Shown: positions 18,960 to 28,773, counted from the stretch's first letter. The stretch is DNA of 64,000 bases from Pseudomonas promysalinigenes (GCF_014269025.2 NZ_CP077094.1:1922001-1986000), one strand, 5' to 3'. A program made the numbers and translations. The notes: generated from the sequence alone by a model not told the origin.

Positions 18960-19439
18960 ATGAAATATGCACTCCTGTTTGCCGCAAGTTCCTGGCTGGT
19001 CTGTGCCAGCGCGCAAGCCGCAAGCGACACCGTTACCATCAATGTCAGCGGCACCTTGACCCGGCCGCCTTGCACAGTAACCAGCGCCAAAACGCTCACT
19101 GCAAACTTCGGCAGTATCGAATACGACAAAGTGGCGGCAGCACCGTCCATCGATCTGCCGCTGACACTCAGCTGCCCACCCAATTCTTCTTTCACCATCG
19201 CGGTGACCGCCTCGGGGGCGCTGACCGACACCATTGCCTCGGCGGGCCGCACGAACCTGGGCTATCAATTGACGCGCAAGGATAACAATGCCGCCGTCAA
19301 TATTCGCGGAACTGCTCGTACCGTGAGCAATGTCCAGGGCAGTGTCGACCTTGGGATGTCAGCGAAACTGGTTGCCCAAGGCACCCTCAGCGAGGGCACA
19401 TTCTCAGCCTCGGCCGTGGTGAACATCACCTACCTGTAA
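18960..19439 (+). CDS. Minor fimbrial subunit
   Basis: A 159-residue pilin. The signal peptide ends ASAQAA, the first pilin Cys is in TRPPCTVTS and the second in LTLSCPPN, and the end VVNITYL is the chaperone-binding strand. ATG 18960 has GAGGG about nine bases upstream; the ATG at 18942 is out of position for a signal peptide. It follows the tip-protein gene by 17 bases and precedes a second small subunit. It is likely an adaptor or terminator pilin. Confidence 0.85.
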   Translation: MKYALLFAASSWLVCASAQAASDTVTINVSGTLTRPPCTVTSAKTLTANFGSIEYDKVAAAPSIDLPLTLSCPPNSSFTIAVTASGALTDTIASAGRTNLGYQLTRKDNNAAVNIRGTARTVSNVQGSVDLGMSAKLVAQGTLSEGTFSASAVVNITYL

Positions 19440-19455
19440 TTCGATGAGGCCTGCA

Positions 19456-19962
19456 ATGAAACCACTGGTCAAGGCAGCAATTGCCGCGCTTTTTTGTCTG
19501 CCTGCCATGGGCCATGCGCTCGATGCTAGCGAAGTCCGGGTATCGGGCACATTGGTTCGCCCCTTGTGCACGACTCTGTTTCCGGTCAATCAGACGGTTA
19601 CCCTGCCTGCGGTCAGCCTCAACACATTGATGGCCGGCACTTCACAATGGGCTGAAGTGCCTCTGGAGTTTCGCTGCGCCGAAAATACCCAGGTGAAGTT
19701 ACGATTCGTGGCCGCCGCCGCAGCGTACGATGGCGTGACCTTGCGCACGACCGTTGACGGCTTGGGCCTGCGCCTGCGCCTGCGTGATGACAGTCAAGGG
19801 GCTACAGCCCTGGACATGCGTTTGAATGAAGCTCTGGGCATCGCAGTGTCTGGCACTGGCTTGCGCCTGAACTTGGGCGCCCGCTCGGTAATGGTTGGGG
19901 ATCAGCCACCGGCGGTGGGTAACTATCAGTCCCAAGTGTTGATGGTCATCGATTATCTCTGA
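19456..19962 (+). CDS. Minor fimbrial subunit, last gene of operon
   Basis: A 168-residue pilin with signal peptide (GHALDA), paired cysteines in RPLCTTLF and EFRCAEN, and the C-terminal QVLMVIDYL strand. It resembles the preceding subunit only in fold-level features, so it is not a fresh duplicate. GAGG lies nine bases before ATG 19456. It ends the plus-strand operon, followed at once by a two-way hairpin. Whether it caps or anchors the fimbria cannot be told. Confidence 0.82.
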   Translation: MKPLVKAAIAALFCLPAMGHALDASEVRVSGTLVRPLCTTLFPVNQTVTLPAVSLNTLMAGTSQWAEVPLEFRCAENTQVKLRFVAAAAAYDGVTLRTTVDGLGLRLRLRDDSQGATALDMRLNEALGIAVSGTGLRLNLGARSVMVGDQPPAVGNYQSQVLMVIDYL

Positions 19963-19969
19963 CCTTCGT

Positions 19970-19990
19970 GCACCCCACCGCCCAGGGTGC
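19970..19990. terminator. Hairpin between convergent operons
   Basis: GCACCC (19970-19975) pairs with GGGTGC (19985-19990) over nine bases. It lies between the stop codons of the fimbrial operon and the RcsB-like gene. The T-tract is missing, so confidence is moderate. Confidence 0.45.
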
Positions 19991-20010
19991 CGATGATCGC
20001 GCTGCTACCT

Positions 20011-20658
20011 TCAAGTAAACTGCCGCGCCTCGATGCAGTAGGTGAGCAGTGCCTGGTCTGTATCCACGTCCAGTTTTCGCATTGCCGAAACCTTCTGCGC
20101 GCTTACCGTCTTGTTGCTGCGACACAGCTGCCGTGCAATGTCACTGACGGTCATGCCTGTTACGAACAGCCGTAGCACCTCCATCTCGCGCGGCGATAGG
20201 CTTTGAAAACGCTCCTCGACCTGGCCTTGCTCGCCCGTCACCCACCGGGGCTCGCTTGCAGGGCCTACATAGCGGCGCTGTTTGCTCAGCGCGGTCAACG
20301 CTTTCTCGATTTCTTGATGTAGCTGGTTCTTCTGGATAACGCCGGCCACACCCAGTTCCTGCAAGCGGGTGAGGATAAGGCTGTTGGAGACCATGGTCAG
20401 GACCAGGATCCGGGTTTGTGGGAAGTTACGCAGCACGTACTCGATCAACTTCAGCCCATCACCATAGGTGGCATCGCCGGGCATGTTGAAGTCGGTGATC
20501 AGCAGGCTGGGCTGATGCTTGCGTAATTGTTCGATCAGCTCGCTGGAGCTGACCGCTTCACCCACGATGGTATAGCGCCCATCGCGCTGGACGACTTCGC
20601 GCACGCCGAGCAAGACAATGGGATGGTCATCAGCGATGACGACATTCAGATCGGGCAT
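20011..20658 (-). CDS. RcsB/RocA1-like response regulator (NarL family)
   Basis: A 215-residue regulator. The receiver domain opens with VVIADDHPIVLLGVRE and has the phospho-Asp in LLITDFNMPGD. The C-terminal LuxR-type helix-turn-helix reads LSPREMEVLRLFVTGM and NKTVSAQKVSAMRKL. The ITD-x-x-MPGD-YGDG block and NKTVSAQK are very close to RcsB as I recall it. The same type of regulator (RocA1, RcsB of PA14) switches on Cup fimbrial genes in P. aeruginosa. It is the last gene of the minus-strand signalling operon and faces the fimbrial operon. Confidence 0.88.
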   Translation of the reverse strand: MPDLNVVIADDHPIVLLGVREVVQRDGRYTIVGEAVSSSELIEQLRKHQPSLLITDFNMPGDATYGDGLKLIEYVLRNFPQTRILVLTMVSNSLILTRLQELGVAGVIQKNQLHQEIEKALTALSKQRRYVGPASEPRWVTGEQGQVEERFQSLSPREMEVLRLFVTGMTVSDIARQLCRSNKTVSAQKVSAMRKLDVDTDQALLTYCIEARQFT

Positions 20659-20688
20659 GTACGAATACTCTTGGGGTTGTAGGTGGCA

Positions 20689-23595
20689 TCAGCCTTGCTC
20701 GCTCAGGCATTTCGACACTGCCGTTAGCCGAGCACACAGGGCTCTGATCTGCTGTACCAGCGGTTCAGACAAGGGGCCTGCGTGCAGTGCTTCCTCCAGT
20801 TGCTGGCTAAGCAGGTACAGCCTTTGGGCGTGCACGCTGGCCAGTGCGCCACTGAGGCTATGCAGGCGGTGGCGTACAGCAGTGGCGTCCAGCTCCAGCA
20901 AGCCTTGCTCGATTTGAGCGATATCCGCCATCAAGGTCTTGGCCATCAGTTCACGCATGGCAGCAGACAGCTCGATCCAGCCTTCTTGATCCTGTACCGC
21001 GTCAGGTTGCGCGATTGCTTGCATGGGCAGCAACCCGGTGGCTTTGCGGCAATGGGACATGAGGGCCTGACGTAACATGCCAAGGCTCAACGGTTTGACT
21101 ACCCAGGCGCTCATACCCATCGCCAGGCAACGCTGACCCTCTTCGCGCAGGGCGTTGGCGGTGACGCCGATGATTGGTACATCCACACCCTGGGAGCGCA
21201 GCGCTTGGGCCAGCTCATAGCCGTTGAGCTTCGGCATGTTGATATCGGTGATGACCAGGTCGAACGGCTGGGTGTGCCAAAGCTTCAAAGCGTGCTGCCC
21301 GTCGTTGGCGACGGTGGGGTGTGCGCCCAGGGCTTCGAGTTGCTCACGCAGCACCGCCTGGCTCACAGGGTTGTCTTCAGCCACCAGCACGCGCACGTTG
21401 AGGCAGGGCGCATCCAGGCACGAGGGTATCAGGGCGGTCGCAGGCGCAGGCGGCGGGGCATCCACCACGGGCAGCGAAATCAACAGTGAGAAACTACTGC
21501 CCAGCCCTGGCTCGCTGACCACACGCATACTGCCGCCCATCAGTTCGCTCAGCTTCTTGCAGATCGAAAGCCCAAGCCCCGCGCCATTGCCGTCCTGGCC
21601 TGCTGCGACTTGGTAAAAGGGTTTGAACAGCTGCTCCATGGCTTTTTCAGCAATCCCGACGCCCGTGTCCGTTACCTGCCATTGCAGCAAGACAGTGTCG
21701 GCGGTGCGCTCTTGAACGGTGAGGCGCAGGCGCACGCGGCCTGAATCGGTGAATTTGATGGCGTTGCCCAACAGATTATGCAGGATCTGCCGTAGCCGAC
21801 CGGCATCACCTTTGATTTGGCCTGGGACTTGCGGGTCCACCTCAGCTTCGATATCCAGCCCCTTGTTGCGCGCCGTTGCAGAGAATGCGACCACTGCGTC
21901 CTCGACCAGTTGGCTCGGGTCCAAGGGTGCTTCTTCGAGTGGCATCTGCCCCGACTCGATCTTCGACACATCCAGCACGTTGCTGATCAGCTGAAACAGC
22001 ACGGTGGATGAACCCTGGATGACCTCCAGGTAGTGGCGCTGGCGCTCGGTCATCTCGGTCAGTGACAGCAGCTCCAGGTTGCCCAGCACCCCGTACAGGG
22101 GGGTGCGAATTTCATGGCTCATGGTCGCCAGGAACACCGTCTTGGCTTCATTGGCAGCCGTGGCACGGCGGTGCGCCTGGTTGAGCATCAAGGTTTCGTC
22201 GACGTGGCGGGTGATGTCGTTACAGCCACAGAGGAACACGTCCTGCCCCTCGTAACGCGCAGCCACTACCACCACTTGCACGTAGCGGCCGTCGACCAAC
22301 AGGCAGGTTTCGCCCGGCGCCTGGTCGCCATCATGGCTCTCCAGTAGCTGGATCACAGCCGGCGTCGCACCTAGTTGCACGGCACGCTCATTGTCCAGCA
22401 GCAGCTTGCGGTCGCTGCGGCGCAGCACGCACAAGCCCACCGGTGCGTTGTGCAGCATCAGGCGGTTGAACGCTTCGTTCTCGAACAGGCGCACCTGGGC
22501 CCGCTGGGCCGGTAAAACGATCCGGGATTTGTACCAATGGTTAATCCACAAGCCGACGATGATCGCTGCGATGAAGGTCAACAGCAGGCCCATGAGCGGC
22601 CATTTGGCATAGCGCAGAAAGTCCTGGTACGAAACGGCATACAGGCCGGTCCAGCGCTCCCCGATCGGGGAAACCATTTTGAAGTGCAGCCCCTGGCGGT
22701 TGAAGCTGAGCCCTACCGGTACAGCCTCATCGGTACCCAGTGCACCCAGCACCACGTCGCCCTGGGGTGAAATCAAGGTGAACTGGTTGTAGGCCGACAG
22801 TTGCAGCAAGCGCTCGAATTCGTCGACTTGCGCTGTGTCCACGGCCGCGGCGAGGATGAGCAGGCCCGTTGCCTGCGCGGGGGGCAGCAGGGCGTTGGAA
22901 GCATCCAGGCCTATCATCGCGACGATACTGCGGTGGTCCTTGTACAGCTTCAGAGGGGCGCGCATCCAGTGCACTTGCTGATCGGCAAGTAACGTTTGCG
23001 AAGGCCTGAGTTGCTGCAAACGGTTGATGATGTCGGCATATTTGTCGTGCAGCAGGGGCAGACGTTGCCGCGCAACCTCTGCGCCAGGAATCGCCAGGCT
23101 GGCTTTGCCACCGGGGTCAAGAACGAACAGTTGAGGGGATGCATAGAAGGAGCTTGACCAGAAGCCGCCGTAGTAGTCGGTCATTTGTACGCCCAGCGCC
23201 AGAGCACGGGCCTGGTCTTCCTTGCTGAAGTCCTTGGTGTGTGCCAGGGAAAACGGCAGCGAGTGTTCAAAGCCTTTGGCTTTGAGCAACACTTGGTCGC
23301 CAAGGGGGCTGGTCTGCACTATGGAAACTGATTGCACCGCTTGCAATGCAGGCCTACTACTCTGTCGGTAACCTGCAGCCACGTTGCGCAGAAAAGTTTC
23401 GTGCTCGTGAATGATCTCAACGACCCGCGCGAAGTGAAAGTCCACACGCTGCTGCTCCGCCTCGAGTAGCCGAGACACAGCCCAGTAGCAGGTGCTGGAA
23501 AGCAGCAGCGCCAAGCCAGCCAGCAGCAGCAAGGCTTTGTTCAGGCGCTGAGAACTCAGCGCCAGCTTATCGAGTTGCAAGCTTGCGTGTTTCAT
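20689..23595 (-). CDS. Hybrid sensor kinase with HPt (RocS1/RcsC-like)
   Basis: A 968-residue inner-membrane hybrid kinase. Membrane helices lie near 20-42 and 330-352 and flank a periplasmic sensor. A PAS-like part follows, then the H box [11 protein letters not shown] (His494), the ATPase domain ([25 protein letters not shown]), a receiver domain (VRVLVAEDNPVSQ, LVITDINMPKLNG) and a C-terminal HPt domain with the probable phospho-His in RLHSLSGAL. It should pass phosphate to the RcsB-like regulator 30 bases downstream. The order kinase-receiver-HPt matches RocS-type kinases. Confidence 0.9.
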   Translation of the reverse strand: MKHASLQLDKLALSSQRLNKALLLLAGLALLLSSTCYWAVSRLLEAEQQRVDFHFARVVEIIHEHETFLRNVAAGYRQSSRPALQAVQSVSIVQTSPLGDQVLLKAKGFEHSLPFSLAHTKDFSKEDQARALALGVQMTDYYGGFWSSSFYASPQLFVLDPGGKASLAIPGAEVARQRLPLLHDKYADIINRLQQLRPSQTLLADQQVHWMRAPLKLYKDHRSIVAMIGLDASNALLPPAQATGLLILAAAVDTAQVDEFERLLQLSAYNQFTLISPQGDVVLGALGTDEAVPVGLSFNRQGLHFKMVSPIGERWTGLYAVSYQDFLRYAKWPLMGLLLTFIAAIIVGLWINHWYKSRIVLPAQRAQVRLFENEAFNRLMLHNAPVGLCVLRRSDRKLLLDNERAVQLGATPAVIQLLESHDGDQAPGETCLLVDGRYVQVVVVAARYEGQDVFLCGCNDITRHVDETLMLNQAHRRATAANEAKTVFLATMSHEIRTPLYGVLGNLELLSLTEMTERQRHYLEVIQGSSTVLFQLISNVLDVSKIESGQMPLEEAPLDPSQLVEDAVVAFSATARNKGLDIEAEVDPQVPGQIKGDAGRLRQILHNLLGNAIKFTDSGRVRLRLTVQERTADTVLLQWQVTDTGVGIAEKAMEQLFKPFYQVAAGQDGNGAGLGLSICKKLSELMGGSMRVVSEPGLGSSFSLLISLPVVDAPPPAPATALIPSCLDAPCLNVRVLVAEDNPVSQAVLREQLEALGAHPTVANDGQHALKLWHTQPFDLVITDINMPKLNGYELAQALRSQGVDVPIIGVTANALREEGQRCLAMGMSAWVVKPLSLGMLRQALMSHCRKATGLLPMQAIAQPDAVQDQEGWIELSAAMRELMAKTLMADIAQIEQGLLELDATAVRHRLHSLSGALASVHAQRLYLLSQQLEEALHAGPLSEPLVQQIRALCARLTAVSKCLSEQG

Positions 23596-23707
23596 GAATG
23601 GGCTCGGCGTTGACGGGTTGGGGGCTAGCAGGTCCTACTGCAATTAGCATCGAACGCCATCGAAAATGGCTTCACATCCATGAGCTGAAACGTTTGACCT
23701 CACTCAA

Positions 23708-24937
23708 TCATGAAAGTGCTGGCCGGGGGCCATCTTCCTTGAGTAGCGCTGCCAATTCAACCCTGTCAATTGCAGGGGAAATAATGAACCCCTGCACCTG
23801 GTCGCACTGTGCACGGCGCAGCACGTCAAGCTCGGCGCGGGTTTGCGCGCCCTCAGCGACGGTTACCAAGCCGAGTTTTCGCCCCAGTTCAGTGATGCTG
23901 CGCAGCGCTGATGCCAAGCCATCGTTTTCGCCGCAGCCCAGCACCAGCGAGCGGTCGATCTTCAGCTCGGTAAACGGCGTGGATACCAAATTAAAGTACG
24001 AGCTGTAGCCTTTGCCAAAATCATCCTGAGCCAATCCGAACCCCATCAGCCGCAAGCGGCAGGCTCCAGCGTAATAGTTGCTGGACAACTGCGTGGTGGA
24101 GCTTTCGGTGAGTTCGAAGGTGATCTGTCGGGGGTCTGCCTGATTGACGCGGACTTGGGCGAGCAGCCGGTCGACCAGGTCATATTGATCCAGCAGATGC
24201 GTCGGCAGGTTGATCGAAACCGGTAATGTCAGGCCCATCTGCGCCCACTGCGCCTGGGCAGAAAGCGTCTGGCCCAGAATGCTGGTGAGCAACTCGATAT
24301 CCAGCTGCGCGTTTTCGATTTCCTCGATGAACGCGCCTGGCATCAGTAGCCCCTCGGCGGGATGGAGCCAGCGAGCCAGGGCCTCGGCACCGACGATTCT
24401 GCCATCGCGCAGTGACATTTTTGGTTGGAACCAGGCCTGTATCTCACCGCTCTGCAAGGCCTTGGCCAGTGTATCACCCGAGCGGCAGCCACGCGGTCTG
24501 CTGCTGAAGGCACGAGCCTGCTCGTTAAGCTCGTCCAGGCGTTTGCGCAAGCCGATGATCTCGGCCTCGCGCACTGGTTTGGATATCAGGCCGGCAACTT
24601 GCAGTCCCAGGTTCTTGGCTACCTGGCCGCAACCTACCAGCATGCGTCGAGAGGCTGCGGTCATCAGGGCAAGCGCAGGGGGGCGATGAAGTTGCGCCAG
24701 CTGTTGGACCAACTGTACACCGTCCATCTGCGGCATCATCAGGTCGGTCAGCAAAAGGTCATAGCAATTGCGCGAAAGGCGCTGCAGGGCGGTCGCACCG
24801 TCCCATGCCAACTCGACTTCGAACCCTCCCGCTGCTTGGAAAGCGGTTGTCAGATATTGGTGTTGGAAGGGGTGGTCCTCGACTATTAATACACGATAGA
24901 CGTTCAAGACGCGCTTCTCTGGTAGGGCTGCAGGCAT
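23708..24937 (-). CDS. REC-EAL response regulator (RocR/PvrR-like c-di-GMP phosphodiesterase)
   Basis: A receiver domain (VLIVEDHPFQHQYL, phospho-Asp in LLLTDLMMPQMDG) is joined to an EAL domain. The EAL catalytic set looks complete: EALARW, an Asn in SINLP, ELTESS, the DD pair in DDFGKGYSS, Lys in LKIDRS, Glu in VAEGAQ and Gln in VQGFI. It should hydrolyse cyclic di-GMP. In P. aeruginosa, RocR and PvrR oppose fimbrial expression and biofilm. ATG 24937 lies inside the upstream kinase gene; a TTG at 24907 overlapping that gene's TGA is the alternative. Overlap implies coupled translation. Confidence 0.88.
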   Translation of the reverse strand: MPAALPEKRVLNVYRVLIVEDHPFQHQYLTTAFQAAGGFEVELAWDGATALQRLSRNCYDLLLTDLMMPQMDGVQLVQQLAQLHRPPALALMTAASRRMLVGCGQVAKNLGLQVAGLISKPVREAEIIGLRKRLDELNEQARAFSSRPRGCRSGDTLAKALQSGEIQAWFQPKMSLRDGRIVGAEALARWLHPAEGLLMPGAFIEEIENAQLDIELLTSILGQTLSAQAQWAQMGLTLPVSINLPTHLLDQYDLVDRLLAQVRVNQADPRQITFELTESSTTQLSSNYYAGACRLRLMGFGLAQDDFGKGYSSYFNLVSTPFTELKIDRSLVLGCGENDGLASALRSITELGRKLGLVTVAEGAQTRAELDVLRRAQCDQVQGFIISPAIDRVELAALLKEDGPRPALS

Positions 24938-27726
24938 TGGTACAGCGCATGCAGCGTGAAAGGTTTGACGAGAAAATGGTCCATGCCTGCCCCAAGGCAA
25001 CGCTCTGCCTCATCGAGCATTGCATTGGCGGTGGCGCCGATGATCGGCACGCTGCAGCCGAGCGCGCGAAGCTCCTGAGTGAGCTGATAGCCATTCATGC
25101 GTGGCATGTTCACGTCGGTCAGGACGATGTCGAAGTCTGCGTCCTGCCAAAGCGCAAGCGCTTCGAGCCCGTCGCTTGCCAGGGCCACCGTGCAGCCCAG
25201 CTCTTCTAGTTGGTCGCGCAGGATCAACTGGTTGACCATGTTGTCTTCTGCCACCAGCAGGTGCAGGTTCAGCTGGGTTTCCTGAGGCTCGCGCAGCGGC
25301 GCAGGTTCGCCGTGCTGGGCTATACCGAGTGCCTGGCTGACCGCACGGTTCAACGCGTGCAGGTTGTTCAAGCCGGCTGACCAGGTGCGTGCGTCCACCT
25401 GCAAGATGCCGTGCACGTCCTGAGCGACCACAATTCGCGGGCCGCTCCAGTCTTGCCTGAGCGCAGTGCTGGCCAAGCCTGGGCACAGCTCAACCAACAC
25501 TGCGGTTGGGTCGAGCTTGTTTGAGTCCTGGCCTACCAACTGCGCCCGTGCGCCCCAGCGGCGTAGCCAACCCGCTGTGTGTTCGGCTAGCTCCTGAACC
25601 TGAGACTGCACATAGATCCGCTCGCTGACCAGCGCTGTGGCCCATTGCTGATGTGCATCAGGCGTGACCTGCTCCAATGGCAGCGTGAACGAGAAACTGC
25701 TGCCCAGCCCAGGTTCACTGAACACTCTGAGCGTGCCATTCATCAGATGCACCAGGCGTTTGCAGATGGACAGCCCAAGGCCCGTGCCGGCGACCACATT
25801 GGCGGTAGGGCTGCTCTGGAAGAATGGCTCGAACAACTGCCGCTGATCCTGCGTGGGGATACCTTTACCGGTGTCCACCACCTGCCATTGCAGCATGGCC
25901 CGTTCGCCCTCGCGGGACGACAGTTGCAGGCGTACGACAATGCGCCCGGTCTCGGTGAACTTGACGGCATTGCTCAGCAGGTTGCCGAGGATCTGGCGGA
26001 TGCGAATAACGTCCCCTCTGACCTGGTCTGGCAATGACGGGTCGATGCAGGCAAACAGTTGCAAGCCTTTGCTTTGCGCCGCGCCGGTATAGCTTTGGAT
26101 CAAGTCCTGGGTCAGCACCAGGGGTGAAAAGGCGCTCAACTCAAGGGCCAGTTGCCCAGCTTCGATCTTGGAAACATCCAATACGTCGCAGATCAGCTGC
26201 AACAGCGTCGCCGACGAGCCCTCGATCGCCGTCAGGTAACCACGCTGCTGGGTGTCCAATTGGGTGCGAGACAGCAGTTCCAGAGTGGCTAGCACGCCAT
26301 ACAGCGGTGTGCGAATTTCATGACTCATGGTCGCCAGGAACAGTGTCTTGGCTTCATTGGCGGCGTCGGCAAGCATGCGCGCCTGTTGCAGGGCAAGTTC
26401 TGCGGCCTTGTGTTCGGTAATATCGCTGAACGCGCATATCAGCACGTCCTCACGTTGGTAGCGGGTTGGCGCATAGCTCAAGTACAGGTGACGCCCATCG
26501 GCCGTTTGCAGTTCATCGATGCTGCTACGCGGCGCTTCACCATCGAAAGCGTTCTCGATCCACTGGCGGCATAGCCGTCTGCGTTCACCATCCATGCCCA
26601 GCCATTGCTCAGAAAGAGGGTTTTCCAGTACCACCGCGCCGTCGCTGCGGCGAAGCACGCACAGTGCGACGGGTGCGATGCGGATAACCGTGCTACAAAA
26701 GGCTTCGCTTTCGATCAATGCGTCGATCCGCGCGGCGGCTGGCACGATAAGCCGCTGATCGATGCGCCTGACCAGCCACACCATGAATACGGTCGCCATC
26801 AAACAGACCAACAGCGCAACCACCAGCGGCAGTACCATGGCCGGTAGCAAGGATTTCAATTGGACGCTGTAGACGATCTGCCAACCCGAATAGTCCAGGT
26901 GTTTACGGATGGTCAGGCGTTCCGGTAACCAGTCGCCGCCCTCCCAGCCGAAGCCTGCAAGGGTGGCGGCGTCAACCTCGGGGTCATCACCCCCTGATGG
27001 CAGCGCAGCGTTGCCCACGATCAGCCGGCCGCTGGCGTCGAGCAGCTTGAAATCACCTGCCTGGTCATGTTGTAGCGCCTGAATCAAATTGGGGCTATCC
27101 ACCTCCAGGCCCAACCATCCTGACGCCAGGTTGCGCTCGTCCATGCGTATGAAGATGTACAGCGAAGCGTTCGGCTGGGCTGGGTCGGTGAGCCACAGTT
27201 CTTCCTGTGAAGAGGGGCTGTCGTTGGCCGAACGCACTTGCTTGAGCACCTGCGTTGGGAGCGCTTGGGCAGCTTCGCCTGCGGTGAATAGCCTTTGTAC
27301 CTGGTCTTGAGAAGATTGCGGCACGTATAGCAGGTTGACATGGTTGACCCGCAGGTAGTCCAACATGCGCCGGGTCAGCCAGAGGCTCCAGATTTCATGC
27401 TCCACACCCAGAATGATATGGATCTCTTCTTCAGGCACATTGTTGGCCTGGGCGGCGGCCAGAGTAGGCTGACGAACGGTCGACAAGCCAAGGCCTTTGA
27501 GGAGTGTCTGGCGGCTGACGAAGAACCCCTGGGCCTCGAATACCGCCTCGTTCATGTAACTGCGCCGTGAGGAGATTTCCTGGTTCAGCGTCACCCGCAG
27601 GTAGCTGTAGGCACCAATGTAGACACTTGCTACTAGGCTGAAAGCAAACAGGTGCAGCAGCTTGCGGGCCGCCTTGGGCGTGGCCAGCGTCGAGCGAGCG
27701 GTTGGGATCAGATGGTCAAGTTTCAT
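24904..27726 (-). CDS. Hybrid sensor kinase without HPt (PvrS/RocS2-like)
   Basis: A 940-residue inner-membrane hybrid kinase. Helices near 25-45 and 300-325 flank a periplasmic sensor. A PAS-like part, the H box [11 protein letters not shown] (His469), an ATPase domain ([25 protein letters not shown]) and one receiver ([26 protein letters not shown]) follow. The protein ends at the receiver, so it has no HPt of its own. It shares the H-box region and general layout with the kinase at 20689, so they are probably paralogues. ATG 27726 (MKLDHL) precedes the first helix; a longer frame to 27777 is possible. It heads the signalling operon. Confidence 0.87.
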   Translation of the reverse strand: MKLDHLIPTARSTLATPKAARKLLHLFAFSLVASVYIGAYSYLRVTLNQEISSRRSYMNEAVFEAQGFFVSRQTLLKGLGLSTVRQPTLAAAQANNVPEEEIHIILGVEHEIWSLWLTRRMLDYLRVNHVNLLYVPQSSQDQVQRLFTAGEAAQALPTQVLKQVRSANDSPSSQEELWLTDPAQPNASLYIFIRMDERNLASGWLGLEVDSPNLIQALQHDQAGDFKLLDASGRLIVGNAALPSGGDDPEVDAATLAGFGWEGGDWLPERLTIRKHLDYSGWQIVYSVQLKSLLPAMVLPLVVALLVCLMATVFMVWLVRRIDQRLIVPAAARIDALIESEAFCSTVIRIAPVALCVLRRSDGAVVLENPLSEQWLGMDGERRRLCRQWIENAFDGEAPRSSIDELQTADGRHLYLSYAPTRYQREDVLICAFSDITEHKAAELALQQARMLADAANEAKTLFLATMSHEIRTPLYGVLATLELLSRTQLDTQQRGYLTAIEGSSATLLQLICDVLDVSKIEAGQLALELSAFSPLVLTQDLIQSYTGAAQSKGLQLFACIDPSLPDQVRGDVIRIRQILGNLLSNAVKFTETGRIVVRLQLSSREGERAMLQWQVVDTGKGIPTQDQRQLFEPFFQSSPTANVVAGTGLGLSICKRLVHLMNGTLRVFSEPGLGSSFSFTLPLEQVTPDAHQQWATALVSERIYVQSQVQELAEHTAGWLRRWGARAQLVGQDSNKLDPTAVLVELCPGLASTALRQDWSGPRIVVAQDVHGILQVDARTWSAGLNNLHALNRAVSQALGIAQHGEPAPLREPQETQLNLHLLVAEDNMVNQLILRDQLEELGCTVALASDGLEALALWQDADFDIVLTDVNMPRMNGYQLTQELRALGCSVPIIGATANAMLDEAERCLGAGMDHFLVKPFTLHALYQCLQPYQRSAS

Positions 27727-27860
27727 CGGCGCCAGCCTAGCCAGTGCCAACTGCGTCCAGAATAGGACGGATCTCAATCTGCTAGGGCCAGCCTGCAGCG
27801 CTGCTGATTAATGTGCGCCCTAGTGTAGCTGCGCGGTATTTGAAGGTGCCATCAATGGTT

Positions 27861-28109
27861 TCATCTCACGGCCTGCAGTTGGGAATTCTTTTTCCACCCA
27901 CGCAAGTTCATGGCGCACAAACACAACTGCAAGATGATCAATGCCCACGCTTGAGCGTGCCAACCCCAGGCGGCCCACAACACGTTGCTTGCAATGAAGC
28001 AGCTGAAACCAACTTTGCGCCGGCCAGGGCGGCGTGAGCCGATACACCAGGCGGCCAGCACAGTCATCAGCATGGCCGGCCACTCCAAAAAGTTTATCCA
28101 AAGTTCCAT
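27861..28109 (-). CDS. Small inner-membrane protein
   Basis: An 82-residue protein with about three hydrophobic segments (PAMLMTVLAAWCIG, VGFSCFIASNVLWAAWGW, WALIILQLCLCAMNL) and a basic C-terminus. Trp-rich helices are evident. A GGGAAC lies about nine bases before the ATG. It follows the hemerythrin gene on the same strand after a hairpin. I recall similar unnamed proteins in pseudomonads but no function. Confidence 0.65.
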   Translation of the reverse strand: MELWINFLEWPAMLMTVLAAWCIGSRRPGRRKVGFSCFIASNVLWAAWGWHAQAWALIILQLCLCAMNLRGWKKNSQLQAVR

Positions 28110-28150
28110 GACGCTGTTCCCAAGTCGCTGCTCGATCGCCCATCAAACTA

Positions 28151-28177
28151 CCTGCCAGCCTGGTGTACGCTGGCAGG
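28151..28177 (-). terminator. Hairpin after the hemerythrin gene
   Basis: CCTGCCAGC (28151-28159) pairs perfectly with GCTGGCAGG (28169-28177) over nine bases. It sits 11 bases after the hemerythrin stop (28189, minus strand). There is no clear T-run. Confidence 0.6.
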
Positions 28178-28188
28178 TAACCGCTCGA

Positions 28189-28653
28189 CTAGGCTGCCCG
28201 CTGCTCACCCTTGAGCATTTTCTTCTGCACTTCCATGGCCTGCCCGAGCTCTTCGAGCATGTCCTTGCCTAGCAGCTTCTTGGCAGTAGGGAACAGCTCG
28301 CTTTCTTCCTCCTCGATATGATGCTCGAGCAGTTCTTTCATGACCTTGACGCGCCCGGCGAATTCGACAGTGCCGGTTTCGGTATGCAGCAGGTCCGGCA
28401 ACACCAGTGCATCGACCGTGCGGTGTTCCTCCTTGGCCTCGTAGTACATCTTGGCTTCTTCCTTACCGCCGGCTTGCTTGATGGCTGGGTAAAGAATTTC
28501 TTCTTCAAGGGTGGTGTGAATCTGCAGTTCCTGCTCGATCTTGTGCAGCAGATCCGCACGCTTCTTGACGGCTCGCTCCGTGGTAGTGGAAAGCTCTTCA
28601 AGCAGCTTCTTCACCAGCTTATGGTCTTGTATCAGTAAGTCGATAGCGTTCAT
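28189..28653 (-). CDS. Hemerythrin HHE-domain protein
   Basis: A 154-residue four-helix protein. The iron-ligand pattern is visible: DLLIQDHKLVKK, then HTTLEEEILYPA, EEHRTVD and LEHHIEEEESELFP, giving the usual His and Glu ligands of a di-iron centre. Such proteins bind O2 or react with NO or peroxide in the cytoplasm. The C-terminal half is Lys/Glu-rich. The gene stands alone with hairpins on both sides, next to stress-type genes (SDR, betT, mscS), so an osmotic or general stress role is plausible but not shown. Confidence 0.9.
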   Translation of the reverse strand: MNAIDLLIQDHKLVKKLLEELSTTTERAVKKRADLLHKIEQELQIHTTLEEEILYPAIKQAGGKEEAKMYYEAKEEHRTVDALVLPDLLHTETGTVEFAGRVKVMKELLEHHIEEEESELFPTAKKLLGKDMLEELGQAMEVQKKMLKGEQRAA

Positions 28654-28731
28654 GGCGTTACCTCGTCACAGATTGATTGATGAACTTGCCGCAGGTTAGT
28701 GCCGCGCCGGTGGCACGGTTCAGCGCAGCCG

Positions 28732-28758
28732 GTCGCTGGCGGTTTGAGCGCCAGCGAC
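28732..28758 (-). terminator. Hairpin after the SDR gene
   Basis: GTCGCTGGC (28732-28740) pairs perfectly with GCCAGCGAC (28750-28758); a further G-C pair can form inside the loop. It lies 16 bases after the stop of the SDR gene (28774, minus strand). Confidence 0.6.
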
Positions 28759-28773
28759 ACTGTGCGAAGTACG

